In this document: positions 48,301 to 60,300 of the stretch, in pieces
Layout: the number at the start of each line of letters is the position of its first letter
Position numbering within the stretch: the stretch's first letter is position 1
Notes under the pieces: generated by a model
What the model was told of the DNA's origin: nothing
The model's database searches: none
Seen by the model: only the letters and a program-made list of their open reading frames with translations
Made by a program: the position numbers and the translations under genes
Assembly (NCBI GenBank): GCA_036245525.1
Contig: BTPG01000005.1
Coordinates: forward strand, 206,510,291 to 206,574,290
DNA from: Semisulcospira habei
Taxonomy: Eukaryota > Mollusca > Gastropoda > Semisulcospiridae
DNA length: 64,000 nt
Reading direction: 5' to 3'

Positions 48301-51300
48301 GCTAAATGGGTTAGGATTGTGAACCATCTGTCGGCAGTTAACCCTTGACTGCTACTGACAAACCTGTTCAGTGGAAAAGATGCATAACCGCACACCTTCC
48401 CTGCTGAACTGTATTACCAGTAGAAGTCAATGGGTTAACCTGTTTAGCCATGATGCATCATAGCAGGAGATCGATGGACCATGATAATTCAAGGGTAGTC
48501 CCAGATTAACTTGGCGTCATCAGTTGTAGGAGATGCATCGACTATGAAATGAAATGAAACTTTATTTCTGAACGGGTGAAATAATTAGCATAAATGACAT
48601 TTGTTTTCTCAAAATACATTACCGATGGCATTACTATGGAAGATACCCTTTAGCCTACTGATTTCAGCCTATGCAAAGTTGTGTCCCCTGCACAACTGGG
48701 GAGGAGACACCAGGGATCCATGCCTAGGAGCCCCGGGTGGCCTCCCCTTCCCTCCCTATCCGGTCACGTGTTGGGCGGAAGCCCGCCAGTTTCACCCTTA
48801 GCTCACTCTAGCAACGGACCCGCCCCTGGAGCTCCCTACCCCGCCCTCCATGCTCAAGCAGCTCGACAGGCTCTCTTCCACCCGTGCCTGAAGCAGCTCC
48901 TCCTACACGCTTGGAGGTTGTCCAGGATGCCCTCGCCGTTAGAGGTTTCTCGGGTGCGGCAATGGAGGCTATCGCAGCAGCCTTCAGACTTTCTACCAGA
49001 AATATCTACGAAGGCAAGTGGCGGGTCTTCCAGTCCTGGTGCGCCGCCCAGCAGCTCCCCTCCACCCCCCCCCTCACCCCCCCCATGGATCTGACTACCC
49101 CCCAACTGGCGGATTTTTTTCCTGTGGCTCTTTGACGATCAGGGCTTGGTGCCCATTACCATCAAGGGTTACCGTGCCATGATTGCAGACACTTATCGCC
49201 ACCTGGGCCTTCCAGATCCGGGCGCGTGCAAGGACCTTTCGGACCTTATGGCCCACTTTGAGCTCCAACGACCAGTCGCCCGTTCGCTCATCTCTCGGTG
49301 GGACCTTGCCTGGGTCCTGACGTGGCTAAACTCATACCGCTTCGAACCCCTCCCCTTGGTGCGGTTCTCCTACCTAACCCGGAAAACCTGTTTCCTCCTG
49401 GCCCTCGCCACTGCCTCCCACGTGAGCGAGTTACATGCACTCTCGGTGTGTCCCTCCTGTTTGCAGTTTCGGACCGATGGCTCAGCTCAACTCCTCACCG
49501 ACCCATCCTTTCTAGCCAAGAACCGGCCTCCCTCAGCCGCGCCCCAGATGCTGACCATCCGTCCACTCAGAGGTATGGATCAATCCCGCAGCTCGCACCA
49601 GCAGGACCCAGTCCGGGCTGTGAGGATTTACCTGCGTCGCACGAAGCCGCGCCGCCAAGGCCTCTTCCTGCCCCTCTCGCCAGGCAGGCCGGATATCTCA
49701 GCGCAGACAATTTCATCCTGGCTGTGGTGGGTCATTCGGTTGGCCTACAAGGACCTCTCCCCTGACGGGGATAAGCGGCTGCACATCCGGATGCATGAGG
49801 TGAGAGCAGTAGCCACCAGCATGGCTTTTGACAGCAACTGCTCCGTTAAAGACATTGTCGCGGCGGTCAGCTGGCAGGCCAACTCCACCTTCGCACACTT
49901 CTACCTCCACGACCTATCCGGCCAGCGTGACTCCCTGGACCTGGTGGGTGACATCTCAGCGGCCCAGCACTCCCTCCTCGCGCCACAGGCGCCCTAGGTA
50001 CCTCTTAGCTGAAATCGTCGGGAGTGCTCCATTGCGGGCCTTCGGTGCGTATAATTCACAGGGTGGTATAGGGCAGCACCCTCCTCCTATTTGCTTTTCT
50101 TCCATATAGTAATGCCATCGTTAATGTATTTTGAGAAAACATATGAATTTTTCTCTAAAATGTTTTTTTTTTTAATTCTTTCCGATCGCATTACTCGGAG
50201 GGCCCTCCCGCCTGGCCTGCTTGCCGCCTGTTTGGCTAAGTGTAAAACTGGCAGGCTTCCGCCCAACACGTGACCGGATAGGGAGGGAAGGGAGGCCACC
50301 CGTGGCTCCTATTCATGTATCCCCGGTGTCTCCTCCCCAGTTGTGCAGGGGACACAACTTTGCTTAGGCTGAAATTAGTAGGCTAAAGGGTATCTTCCAT
50401 ATAGTGCCATGGGTAATTGTTTTTTTTTTTTTTAATACATTTTAGAGAAAAATTCATTTTTCATACTTGCCATTGCTACTCTACAAACAACAAAAAAACA
50501 GACAACAAAAACAAGTCAGTATTAGTAAGTGTACACACACTTACACACACACACACACATGATTACCTACATACTAAGCAAATCCTTCAAAGTCACAGCG
50601 AGGATTCACTGAATATGGCATGAATCAAGGGGACTATGATAATTCAAGGGTAGTGCCAGATTAGCTTGGCACCAGATTAACTTGGCGCCATCAGTTGCAG
50701 GAGATTGATCGACTATGATAATTCAAGGGTAGTGCCAGATTAGCTTGGCACCTGATGGTGCCACGCTAATCTGGCACTACTCTTGAATTATCATAGTCGA
50801 TTCATCTCCTGCAACTGGTACATAGTCGTTAGGAGACACCTGCAGAAATGCAGCCTAGGGTTAAATGGGTTAACCCTTTTATCCCCAAGGTCCCATTTCT
50901 CCAATTTTGGAGGTGTTGCCTAATGACTATGTGCCAGTTGCAGGAGATGGATTGACCATGATAATTCAAGGGTAGTGCCAGATTAGCTTGGCGCCTTCTG
51001 GCACCAAGCTAATCTGGCACTACCCTTGAATTATCATGGTCAAACCATCTCCTGCTGCAGGGACTCGGGGCCAAATGGGTTAAGGAGGAGTGTTGCAAGC
51101 GGCTTTCGACTCATTCCAAGTGCAGGTGGATGTGAACTCTTTGTCATCATAACTGCGCAGCATCATGTTTTATGTTGATGTGCACTTCTCTGTTGCAGAG
51201 TATTGAACTGAAACACGTCAGTTTGCCGTGCATCAAATCCCTCCGGTGAGCTCAGCGTTAAAGTTCAACTTATTATCGCTACCTGAAGTGACCGAGTGCT

Positions 51301-54300
51301 ACACAGACCTAGCCTGCTCGTGCATGCAGCTGCCGGTACTGTAAACAGTACTGATAGCTGCATGGAGCCCTTGTCCACAGGGAGTTAACATTAACCCCTA
51401 CACTGATGAGAAAATTTGAAACATGGTCACCTGCAAGAGATAAAATTCCTCACAAGCCCCTGCAGTTGCGTGGGCTCCTGAGAATCTGTGCCTCTAGATG
51501 AAAACGCATTCTATCTATGTTCTTTTGAAGATGGGGGAGCTTGGGTGTTGAATTTACAGGGATTTCAAAACCAGAATTGGAGTCCACCGGCAGTGAAAGG
51601 GTTAACAGTAACATATCTTCATGTGTAATCTGTTTCTGTTGTCATTTATTTCAGAACAGCAGTTATACATAATATTAGCAACTTGCGGCAGCCATTGACT
51701 GTGATCTCTTTAGTCACTCAAGCCCAGGGTGTCATCGGATGCTGCTTTGTTACAAGTTCTGGGTATGGTGTGTCCGTGGGGGTGTTTGCAGTTTACATTC
51801 GTCCTGTCTTTGCAGGCAAGTGTTTCAAGAGCAACTGTTACCTTGGCTGAAAGATGTGACAGGTTCACCGTTAAACGACAAGGTGGACTTGTTTTGTTCA
51901 CAGTACAACTACACAGGTAAGTAACAGACCTATACTTGGGCTATAGCTCTGTAATTTGGCTCTCTTATCCCATTTAACCCCAAGTCCCTACAGCAGGAGA
52001 TGGCTTGACCGTGATAATTCAAGGGTGGTGCCAGATTAGCGTGGCGCCTTAAGGCGCCAAGCTAATCTGACACTACCCTTGAATTGTCACGTTCAAGTTC
52101 AATCCATCTCCTTCTACTGGTATATAGCCAATAGGCAACACCTCCAAATTTGGAGAAACGGGACCTAAGGGCTGAAAGGGTTAAGCCCAAGGCTGCATGT
52201 CACTTGTATTTGAAGCGTCGCATATCGACTATGTACCAGTTGCTCGAGATGAATCGACCATGATAATTCAAGGGTAGTGTCAGATCAGCTTGGCGCCTGA
52301 TGGCGCCAAGCTGATCTGACACTACCCTTGAATTATCATGGTCAATCCATCGCCTGCTACAGTTCATCAGAGCTAGATGGGTTAGTTACTAGTAGAACAG
52401 AAGATGGATCGACCTTGCCGTTTGATGGTTCAAGGGTGGTGCCAGAATAACTTTACACGCACCTAGTTTACAGGAACAATGATTCTTTGTTCCATTGCTG
52501 TTTCAACACACGATTGCGACTCCCCTTACCTGTGGAACATAAATGTGAATAGGTTCCAGCGAGAGACACAGATTTTCATGCACCTGTGCAGCCTAAGGGG
52601 GCTCATGAAGTCTATGCTTCTTGCAGATGGACTTTTTTTTTTGCTATAGAGTTGCTTTATTCAGTCTTTTTTATGTGTGCGTTATGTTTTGTTGTTTTAA
52701 ATTAAATTAAATATGGACCAATAAGAGGCATTGCATCTGAACCTGAATCCAGACCAAAAAGATGACTGCCAAGTGTGTAAAATGCAAAGAAGTACCCAAC
52801 GGAGAAAGAAACGCACTTAAAAAAAGACAGTTACAACACAATTTATTAATATTTCGGGTAAATACCCTTTTAAAAAATAGACAACCAAACAAATAGAGAG
52901 ATCAATCAGTCGCTACTTATCTTCATTTATCGCAGTAGGAAGGTGGCCACATTCCTTCTGCGATAAATGATGATAAGTAGCGACTGATTTCTCTGCTTGT
53001 TTGTCCATTTTGAAAAAGGGTATTTACCTGAAATATTAATAAATTGTGTTGTAACTGTCTTTTCTAAGCGTGTTTCTTTCTCCTTTGGGTACTTCTTTGA
53101 ATTAGCATTGCTTTATTCTCAATTTTGTTCCTTCTCTTTTTTTCAGACACACTCCTTTGCCATGATGATGAATTGGAGGAGCGACACATCGCCTTTATCT
53201 ACTACCTGGTACCTAGGTCATGGTCCAGCGAGGATGGCGGAACTCTGGATTTGTTTGCAACAGATGGTATGGAGAGTGCACACTGTTCTGCAGACAAACA
53301 ACAGATTAGCAAACACACGGCGCATTACTCCCACCTCTGACACTATGAAAATAAGCACGCGAAATATCCCGAGGCCAGTCTCACAAGGTTTCACTCGCCC
53401 ACTCAAAAACCAGCTGCCACCTGTGGTGAACTCTAACCTCCCTTCTGTTGTCCTGAGTGTGGAGCAGGCCACCCGCAGAAGTAACTAGCGCTGACTCGCT
53501 CACCACTTTCAGGTGTTCCTTGGAAGACTGGTTGAGGGCAATGAAGTAAACACGTGGATGGCAGTCTTCAGTCCTAGAAGCTGATCCAGCTGTTTCAAAA
53601 TCTCAGAAAGCTGAATTTAAGCGTTTTTCTTCAGACAGAACAGCCTGCCAGCCAACCTCTTCCATCTGCAAGAGACATAAATTCTCATGAGCCCCTGCAT
53701 CCGCAGGGGCTCATGAGAATTTATGTCTCTTGCTGGCCATAGATTACGGGACATAATTAGTCTGTGGACCATTTTCAGTCATTTTCATTTTTTCTCGCTG
53801 TCACCCGTGTAAACATATTCTGTTTTTAACTTCCCCTTCCCTTGCCCCTACAAACTACTGTCACCCCCCTGATCCCCCAGCCCCAAAACCCAGCACGTGC
53901 GCTCATAGTGGGACAATAATGAGTTTTGCTCTCTAAACACAAAGGGAATAAAACAAAGATCGGAATATGCTCGAATTGCTTCAGTTACCACACTGACAAA
54001 GCACGCCTTACAACATGTATGTGCCCATCTAAGGCCCAGGTTCTCAGAACAGCACACAAATATTGCAGTTAACCACTTCCATGTCACTGACGCAGTAGAA
54101 CCTTATATGACCAAGAAACACGCACAGTGTGGTCGGGAAAAGGCATAGATCTACATGAGCCGCAGGGGTTCATGAGGATCTGTGTCCCTTGCATTTAGGA
54201 ATTGTTCCCTGTGTGCCGGTGGCGACAGGGTTAATCAGACCTTCAAATTAAACGTCCGTTTCCTTTCAGAGCACTGCCAGCCAACAGACGTCGTGAAGTC

Positions 54301-57300
54301 AATCGTCCCGCTTCGGAACCAGTTTGTTTTCTTTGAAGTGTCTCCCAAGTCTTTTCACCAGGTGGGTGTTTTGCTGAGTTTTTAACCCATTGACTGTCAG
54401 TGGCGCTTGTGGTCGAGGTGACTCCTGCAGGAATCACCACGACCAAAAGCGCTACCGACAGCCAAAGGGTTACCAGTTGTAAGCTCTACCCTTCCCTTGT
54501 GTATCCTGGCAATCCTACTGCTTAACCCATTTAGCCCCGGAACCCTGCAGCAGGAGATGGATTGATCATGATAATTCAAGGGTAGTGCCAGATGCGCTTG
54601 GCGCCTGCAGGCGCCAAATTATCATGATCAATCCATCTCTTATGAGTGGTACATAGTCATTAGGCAACACCTCCCAAATTTGAGAAATGGGACCTTGGGG
54701 CTAGAAGGGTTAACATTTGTCAGCAGGTACATGTCTGTCACAACAAAATCAGATGTGTGTGCTGGTTCTGTGATTTATTTCATCAAAAACATTACCGATG
54801 ACATGACAAATGGGAGTGTCTACTACGTGCTCAAATTCTAGCCTACGAACCCGTTGTGTGCACACACAACCCGGGAGGCACTCGGGGAACCCTCCAGAGG
54901 GGCCAAGAGTTGTCTCCCGGACCTGCCTATCCGGTTCCGAGTCACCTGACTCGCCAGTCAGCTACGTAGGCTCACGACCTTCGGACGTGTTCTAGCCTCG
55001 CGCTCCCTTCGACCGGTCGGTCTTGGTGCTCGAGTTCGCCGTGACTTTGGCTTCGCCTGTTGCTTCGCTTCTGCTTCGCTTCTTGCTTCGCTGCAGCTTC
55101 GCTTGCGCTTCTTCGCTTGGCGTCCTCCTTGGTTGGCTTCGCTTGGCGGACCTGCTGGTTCCCGCCATTTCGCCGGTGGCGACATGGACGTCTCTTCTCC
55201 CGCTACCGCTTCGGCAGAGAGGTAGGATAGTTAGTTGGGCCCGAAGCCGGTCCCCGGGCGGGGTACCGGCCTGTGCCTTTGGACTCTACCTTGTTCGTGT
55301 TGTTAGGTTTCGTTGAGCGGGGACTCTTAGCTCGGCGGGGCCCTGGTGCCCTCGCCTTTCCCCTTTGGGGTGAAATTACTGGCTTCCCCTGGTAGCCTTC
55401 GGGGAGCATTGTTTAAACCACCTGCGGCGCGTGGCTCATGTTGCATCTCCGGCCTGGCTGGGGTATGCTTGTTTCGAGAGCGCACTCTTAGCTTAGAGCG
55501 CTACAGCATTATTGCCTGGGGGCACGGCCTTTCGTCCCTATTGTCGTTTGGCCCGCCGTGTGATGGCCTTAGTCGCCTGCGCGGCGTTAAACCCAAATAA
55601 CTAAACTAAACTAAACCTATTGTTGTTTGGCGCACATTCCTCTCCAGCCTGGCTGGGGTAGGCTTTGTTCTAAAGACGCAAGCTTAGCTTCGGGCGCTAT
55701 AACAGTATAGCCTGGGGGCACAGCCCGTTTGTCCATATCGTTCGGTACGGTTCCCCTTGGTAGGACGAGCCCTGTTGGTCTCGACCACGTACCGGCACGT
55801 TGTTTGTTTGGTGTGTTGCAGTGCCCTCCTGATGACCTGCACGCAGTGTGGAGGTTTCCAGTGGCCCTCGGATTCGCACAAGGTCTGCCTGCCGTGTGTC
55901 GGCTGTACATCTGAGCGTTCTTGTGACGTTTGCGCCGTCTGGCCGGAGCTCCGCTGGGCCCAACTTTGGAGCTTCTACCGACGTGAACGCCCGACACCTG
56001 TGCCTGTTGCAAGACCTGCGGAAGTGCCGGCTGTCATCTCAGACACACCGACCGCTCTTGCCCCCGATGGCCCCAGTCTGGAAAGATCTCCACAGCGGAC
56101 ACAGCAAGGTAGTGTGCGGAGTCGGGAGTTCGAGGCGCGGATTCCCAGGAGGGAACGCGCTTGGACCAAGCCTTACGACAGGCAGAGAACCCATCTCGAG
56201 ACAGAGGTCAGTTCGGAGAGACGTGCCTCGCGCCGTCCATGGTCAACCGGTCCCCACTCGTCTCCTAGGAAGGCCTTGGATCCCCCTCGGCCGCTGCGAG
56301 CCCGCCTCGCCACAGAGTCCGGCTCGCGGAGACATTCGCGCACACTCACCACACCACTACCTGTGTCCAGTTCCTCCTTGCGATCGAAGTCGGACCACCA
56401 CTCTCGCGCTCCTTCGTGTGAGCGTCGTGAAGTTCGGGATTCTTCTCGTCATCTGGACCATGGACCTTCGCGCTCTACCTCTTCGCGGCGTTCGTCCCAC
56501 GTTCCCCGCCGTCTGCCTCGTCCCGCCCGTTCCCCTTCCCCTCACCCAGCCTCCTTCCTTCCTCCTCGTTCCCGAGGATCACGGTCTCCAGCTCGTAGTC
56601 GCTCGTCTGGTCGCCGCCGCCATTCCCGCTCCTCTAGTGCGTCGCATCGCCGTCGCGGACGTCGCTCTCCCCTGCGTGCTTCGGCGCCTTATGGCTCCCC
56701 TCGTCCTCGTCGAGCTGCTCGCTCTCGGAGTCACGGTCGCCGTCCCTCTTCGCCGGCTCTCGGCGGCCGTGGACGACGATTCGTTGAGTCTTCTCCCTGA
56801 TGATTCCATCTCAGTTCTCCTCGGAGGTCTCAGCCGCTCTCCTTCGCCGCTCTCTCCTTCGGATGCGTCGACAGCCCACGGGTTACCGGCCTCCTCCCGC
56901 ACAGAGGTTCTTCTGGCCCTCGACGAGGTCGCTCGCCTCATCTCCGCCACGCTTCCGGCAGCGGACTGCCCTCCATCCCCCCCCCTGAAGAGGAAGCCTT
57001 CTGCCTTCGTCGACGCGGGTAGACAGGTAAAGAAGTTCAAGACTCTCCCTCAGCCCCCCTCCTTTCGTGAGCTTCGGGATGTGTTCTCGGCCCACCTGTT
57101 GTCTGACTCAAGAGACAGTAATTTCTTCTCGGACCACAGATGGCCTCCGGACCTCGATATGTACTTCCGCCAGCAGTGGTACGCCGGCCATTCCCAGGCC
57201 TTCCTCTGCCCTCTCCCTCCGGTGGATCCAGCCGCCGTGGTTCAGGCGGGTGGGGCCTCTGCACTCAGACGCGCGCTCCCCGCGGGTTTGGACAAGACGG

Positions 57301-60300
57301 CTTCGCTTGTCAGGAATTCCTTGGCCTGCGCCGGCTTCATGGAGCTCCTTACGCAAGCCTTCCTCCGGCGCGTGGAAGATTCGTGGCACCCGTCCCTGAC
57401 CCCTCTTCTTGGCGACCTCCTCGTCCTCGCTGAAGCGGCCAGCCGCGCCGCGTATCACTCTTCGGTCAACGCTATGGCTGCAGCTGCCAATTGTGATTTA
57501 CTCCGCCGCGACGCTGTCCTGCAGGCCTGCCGGGGAATGCCTGCCGACCTGAAGACCCAGCTGCGTCGGGCCCCCCTCGGGGGACCCCTTCTCTTTGGTG
57601 ACACCTGGCAAGCCGTCAAGGATTCCAATGCGGACAGGTGGCCTCCCAAGTCTGTTCCTCGGCGCTTTCAGGCAGCCCGCAAGGCCGTGGGTCGCCCCCT
57701 GCGGATCTCCAGACCCGTCGCCCCGACGTCAACAACCCAGCTGCAGTCCCTGCGTCGCCGTCGCCCCGCCTTCGGTCGCCCCGGCCAAGCTAACGCCCCC
57801 GCCCCCGCTTGGCCCCGTCCCGCCCGTCGCCCTGGGCGCGGGCGGGCTCAGTGACTCCTCCCCTCCTCCGCCTCCGCCGGCCGTCTCGGGTCCTCCAGTC
57901 GGCGGCAGGCTCGCCCTCTTCAGCGACGAGTGGCGATTACTGATTCCAGAAGACCCGTGGATTTTAGACACTGTTTCCGGCGGCCTACGGATCTCCTTTC
58001 GTTCCCCTCCTCCTCTGCGTACGACTCCGCTGTGGACCGAGATCCCCGCAGACCCGCTCAAGGAGTGCGCCCTACGGGGGGAAGTCGACTCTCTCTTGAG
58101 GAAGGATGCCACAGAGGTTGTGCGCCGCGCAGACTCGCTGGGATTTTACAGCAGACTTTTCGTCGTCCCCAAGCCTGGCGGCAAGTGGCGCCCAGTGATC
58201 GACCTCTCAGCCCTAAATCGCTTCATCGTGGCTCCTTCCTTCCACATGGAGACGGCCCGAGCCCTGCGTACCGCGGTGCGACCCATGGATTACGCCGTCA
58301 GCCTGGATCTCTCCGACGCTTACCTACACGTACCCATACATCCGGCCGCCCAGAGGTATCTGCGCTTCGCGTTCGATGGAACCGTTTACCAGTTTCGAGC
58401 CCTACCCTTCGGCCTCAACCTCAGCCCCTGGGTCTTCACCCGCTTGATGGATGCAGTTATGGCCAAGGCACGGCAGTCGTCTCTCAGCCCTATGTCCAAC
58501 TACCTCGACGATCTCTTCCTGAGGAACCACGTCGAGTCCGTCTTGGAAGAGGACAGGGATACACTGATGCGTCTGCTGTCGCGACTGGGGTTCCTCCTCA
58601 ACGTCGGGAAGTCAGATCTCACGCCCTCGCGCCGCTTCATTCATCTCGGAATGGATTTTGCCACCGATCTCAACGTTGTTCGCCTCCCGGATCCCCGGAT
58701 TCGGAAGTTGGCCACCTTCGCCAACCAGCTAGCTCAGCAGGAAGCAGCTCCCGCCCGAGTTTGGCTTCAACTCCTCGGACTGATCAACGCGGCGGCGGAC
58801 CTTCTCCCCCTGGGTCGCCTCTACGCCCGCCCCCTTCAGCTGCACCTCCTGCTTCTCTGGAGACCCTCTTCTGGCGACCTTACCCACCTGGTCCCGGTTT
58901 CCCCCCTGGTTCGCCCTCACCTTCTACGCTGGACCGACACGGCTTGGTTGGCTTCGGGAGTCCCTTTGTCCTCCCCTCCCCCGCACCTCTCCCTGTGTGT
59001 CGACGCGAGCCTCTCGGGGTGGGGAGCCCACCTGCTTCCTCAATTCTCCTCGGCTTCCGGCCTCTGGCCCCCGGAGTTTGCGGACAAGCACAGCAATTGG
59101 TTAGAGCTGCAGGCAGTCTGGCAAGCCCTCTTCGTTTGGGAGAACCAGCTCAGGAACCAGCGGCTTCTCGTCCTCTCCGACAACTCGACGGTGGTGGCCT
59201 ACATCCAGAGACAGGGGGGCACCCGATCTCCCGACCTCTGTATGCTCCTCTTCCGTTTGATGCGCTGGGCCGAGGAACGCGACATTACACTCCTCGCACG
59301 ACACATTCCTGGCCACTTGAATGTGTTGGCGGACTCGCTCTCTCGCCGCGGCCAGTTGCTCCACACAGAATGGACGTTGCGCCCGGATATCTTCCAGATG
59401 ATCTGCGCCCGTTGGGAGACTCCCTTAATCGACCTCTTTGCTACGAGGTGGAACCGCCAGCTTCCCCTCTTCGTCTCCCCGATTCCAGACCCGCTGGCCT
59501 GGGCGGTCGATGCCCTCTCGATTCCTTGGGACGGCCTCATCGCTTACGCGTACCCCCCAACAGTCCTCATTCCCAAGGTCCTCCACAAACTTCGAGGGAG
59601 CAACGCAGTCCTGCTTCTGGTCGCCCCGCTGGCTTGGGCCCGGTCCTGGACCACCGACCTACTCAACCTCGCCACCTCTCCTCCCCTGCGCCTTCCCACG
59701 CCCCGTTCCATGCTCAAGCAGCCCAGGCAGGCTCTCTTCCACCCTTGTCCCGAACGCCTGTCTCTTCACGCCTGGAGGTTGTGCAGCGCGCCCTCACCGC
59801 TCGAGGCTTCTCTGGTGCAGCAGTGGAGGCAATCGCTGCAGCCCGCAAGCCTTCCACCCGGCGTGTTTACGAAGGGAAGTGGCGCGTCTTGTGTGCCTGG
59901 TGCGACGCCCGTCGCCTCCTACCCACCGGACTGACTAACCCACAGCTAGCGGACTTTCTCCTATGGCTCTTCGAGGTCCAAGGTTTGGCGCCCATCACCA
60001 TCAGGGGATACTTATCCATGGTCGCAGACACGTACCGTCATCTCGGCCTTCCAGACCCCGGCGCCTGTAAGGACCTCTCCGACCTCATGTCCAGCTTCAG
60101 CCTCCAACGTCCGACTCAGCGTTCTCTCGTTCCTCGCTGGGACCTACCTTGGGTCCTGACGTGGCTGAATTCTTCCCAGTTCGAGCCACTCGCTCTAGCC
60201 CCTCTGGCAAATGTGACACGCAAGACCTGCTTCCTGCTAGCCTTGGCCACCGCGTCCAGAGTTAGCGAGCTACACGCTCTTTCTACCCGCCCAGACTGCC

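Larger units (their letters stand above)
48603..50456 (+). mobile_element. DIRS-like element D, recombinase-only deletion derivative
   Basis: TTT borders (48600-48602; 50457-50459). The left terminal repeat (48603 to about 48790) joins directly to the end of pol and a recombinase gene (about 48850-49997), followed by a complementary region (about 50109-50194) and right terminal repeat. Gag, RT and RNase H are absent. The right repeat body is inverted relative to the left, as in A. OGFOD1 intron 2. Confidence 0.85.

Noticed and set aside
57930..59369. The upstream open part of the 971-codon frame that ends in the recombinase, as protein
   Set aside because: It overlaps the RT frame fully, is Pro/Arg/Ser-rich, shows no conserved motif, and looks like a GC-rich shadow.
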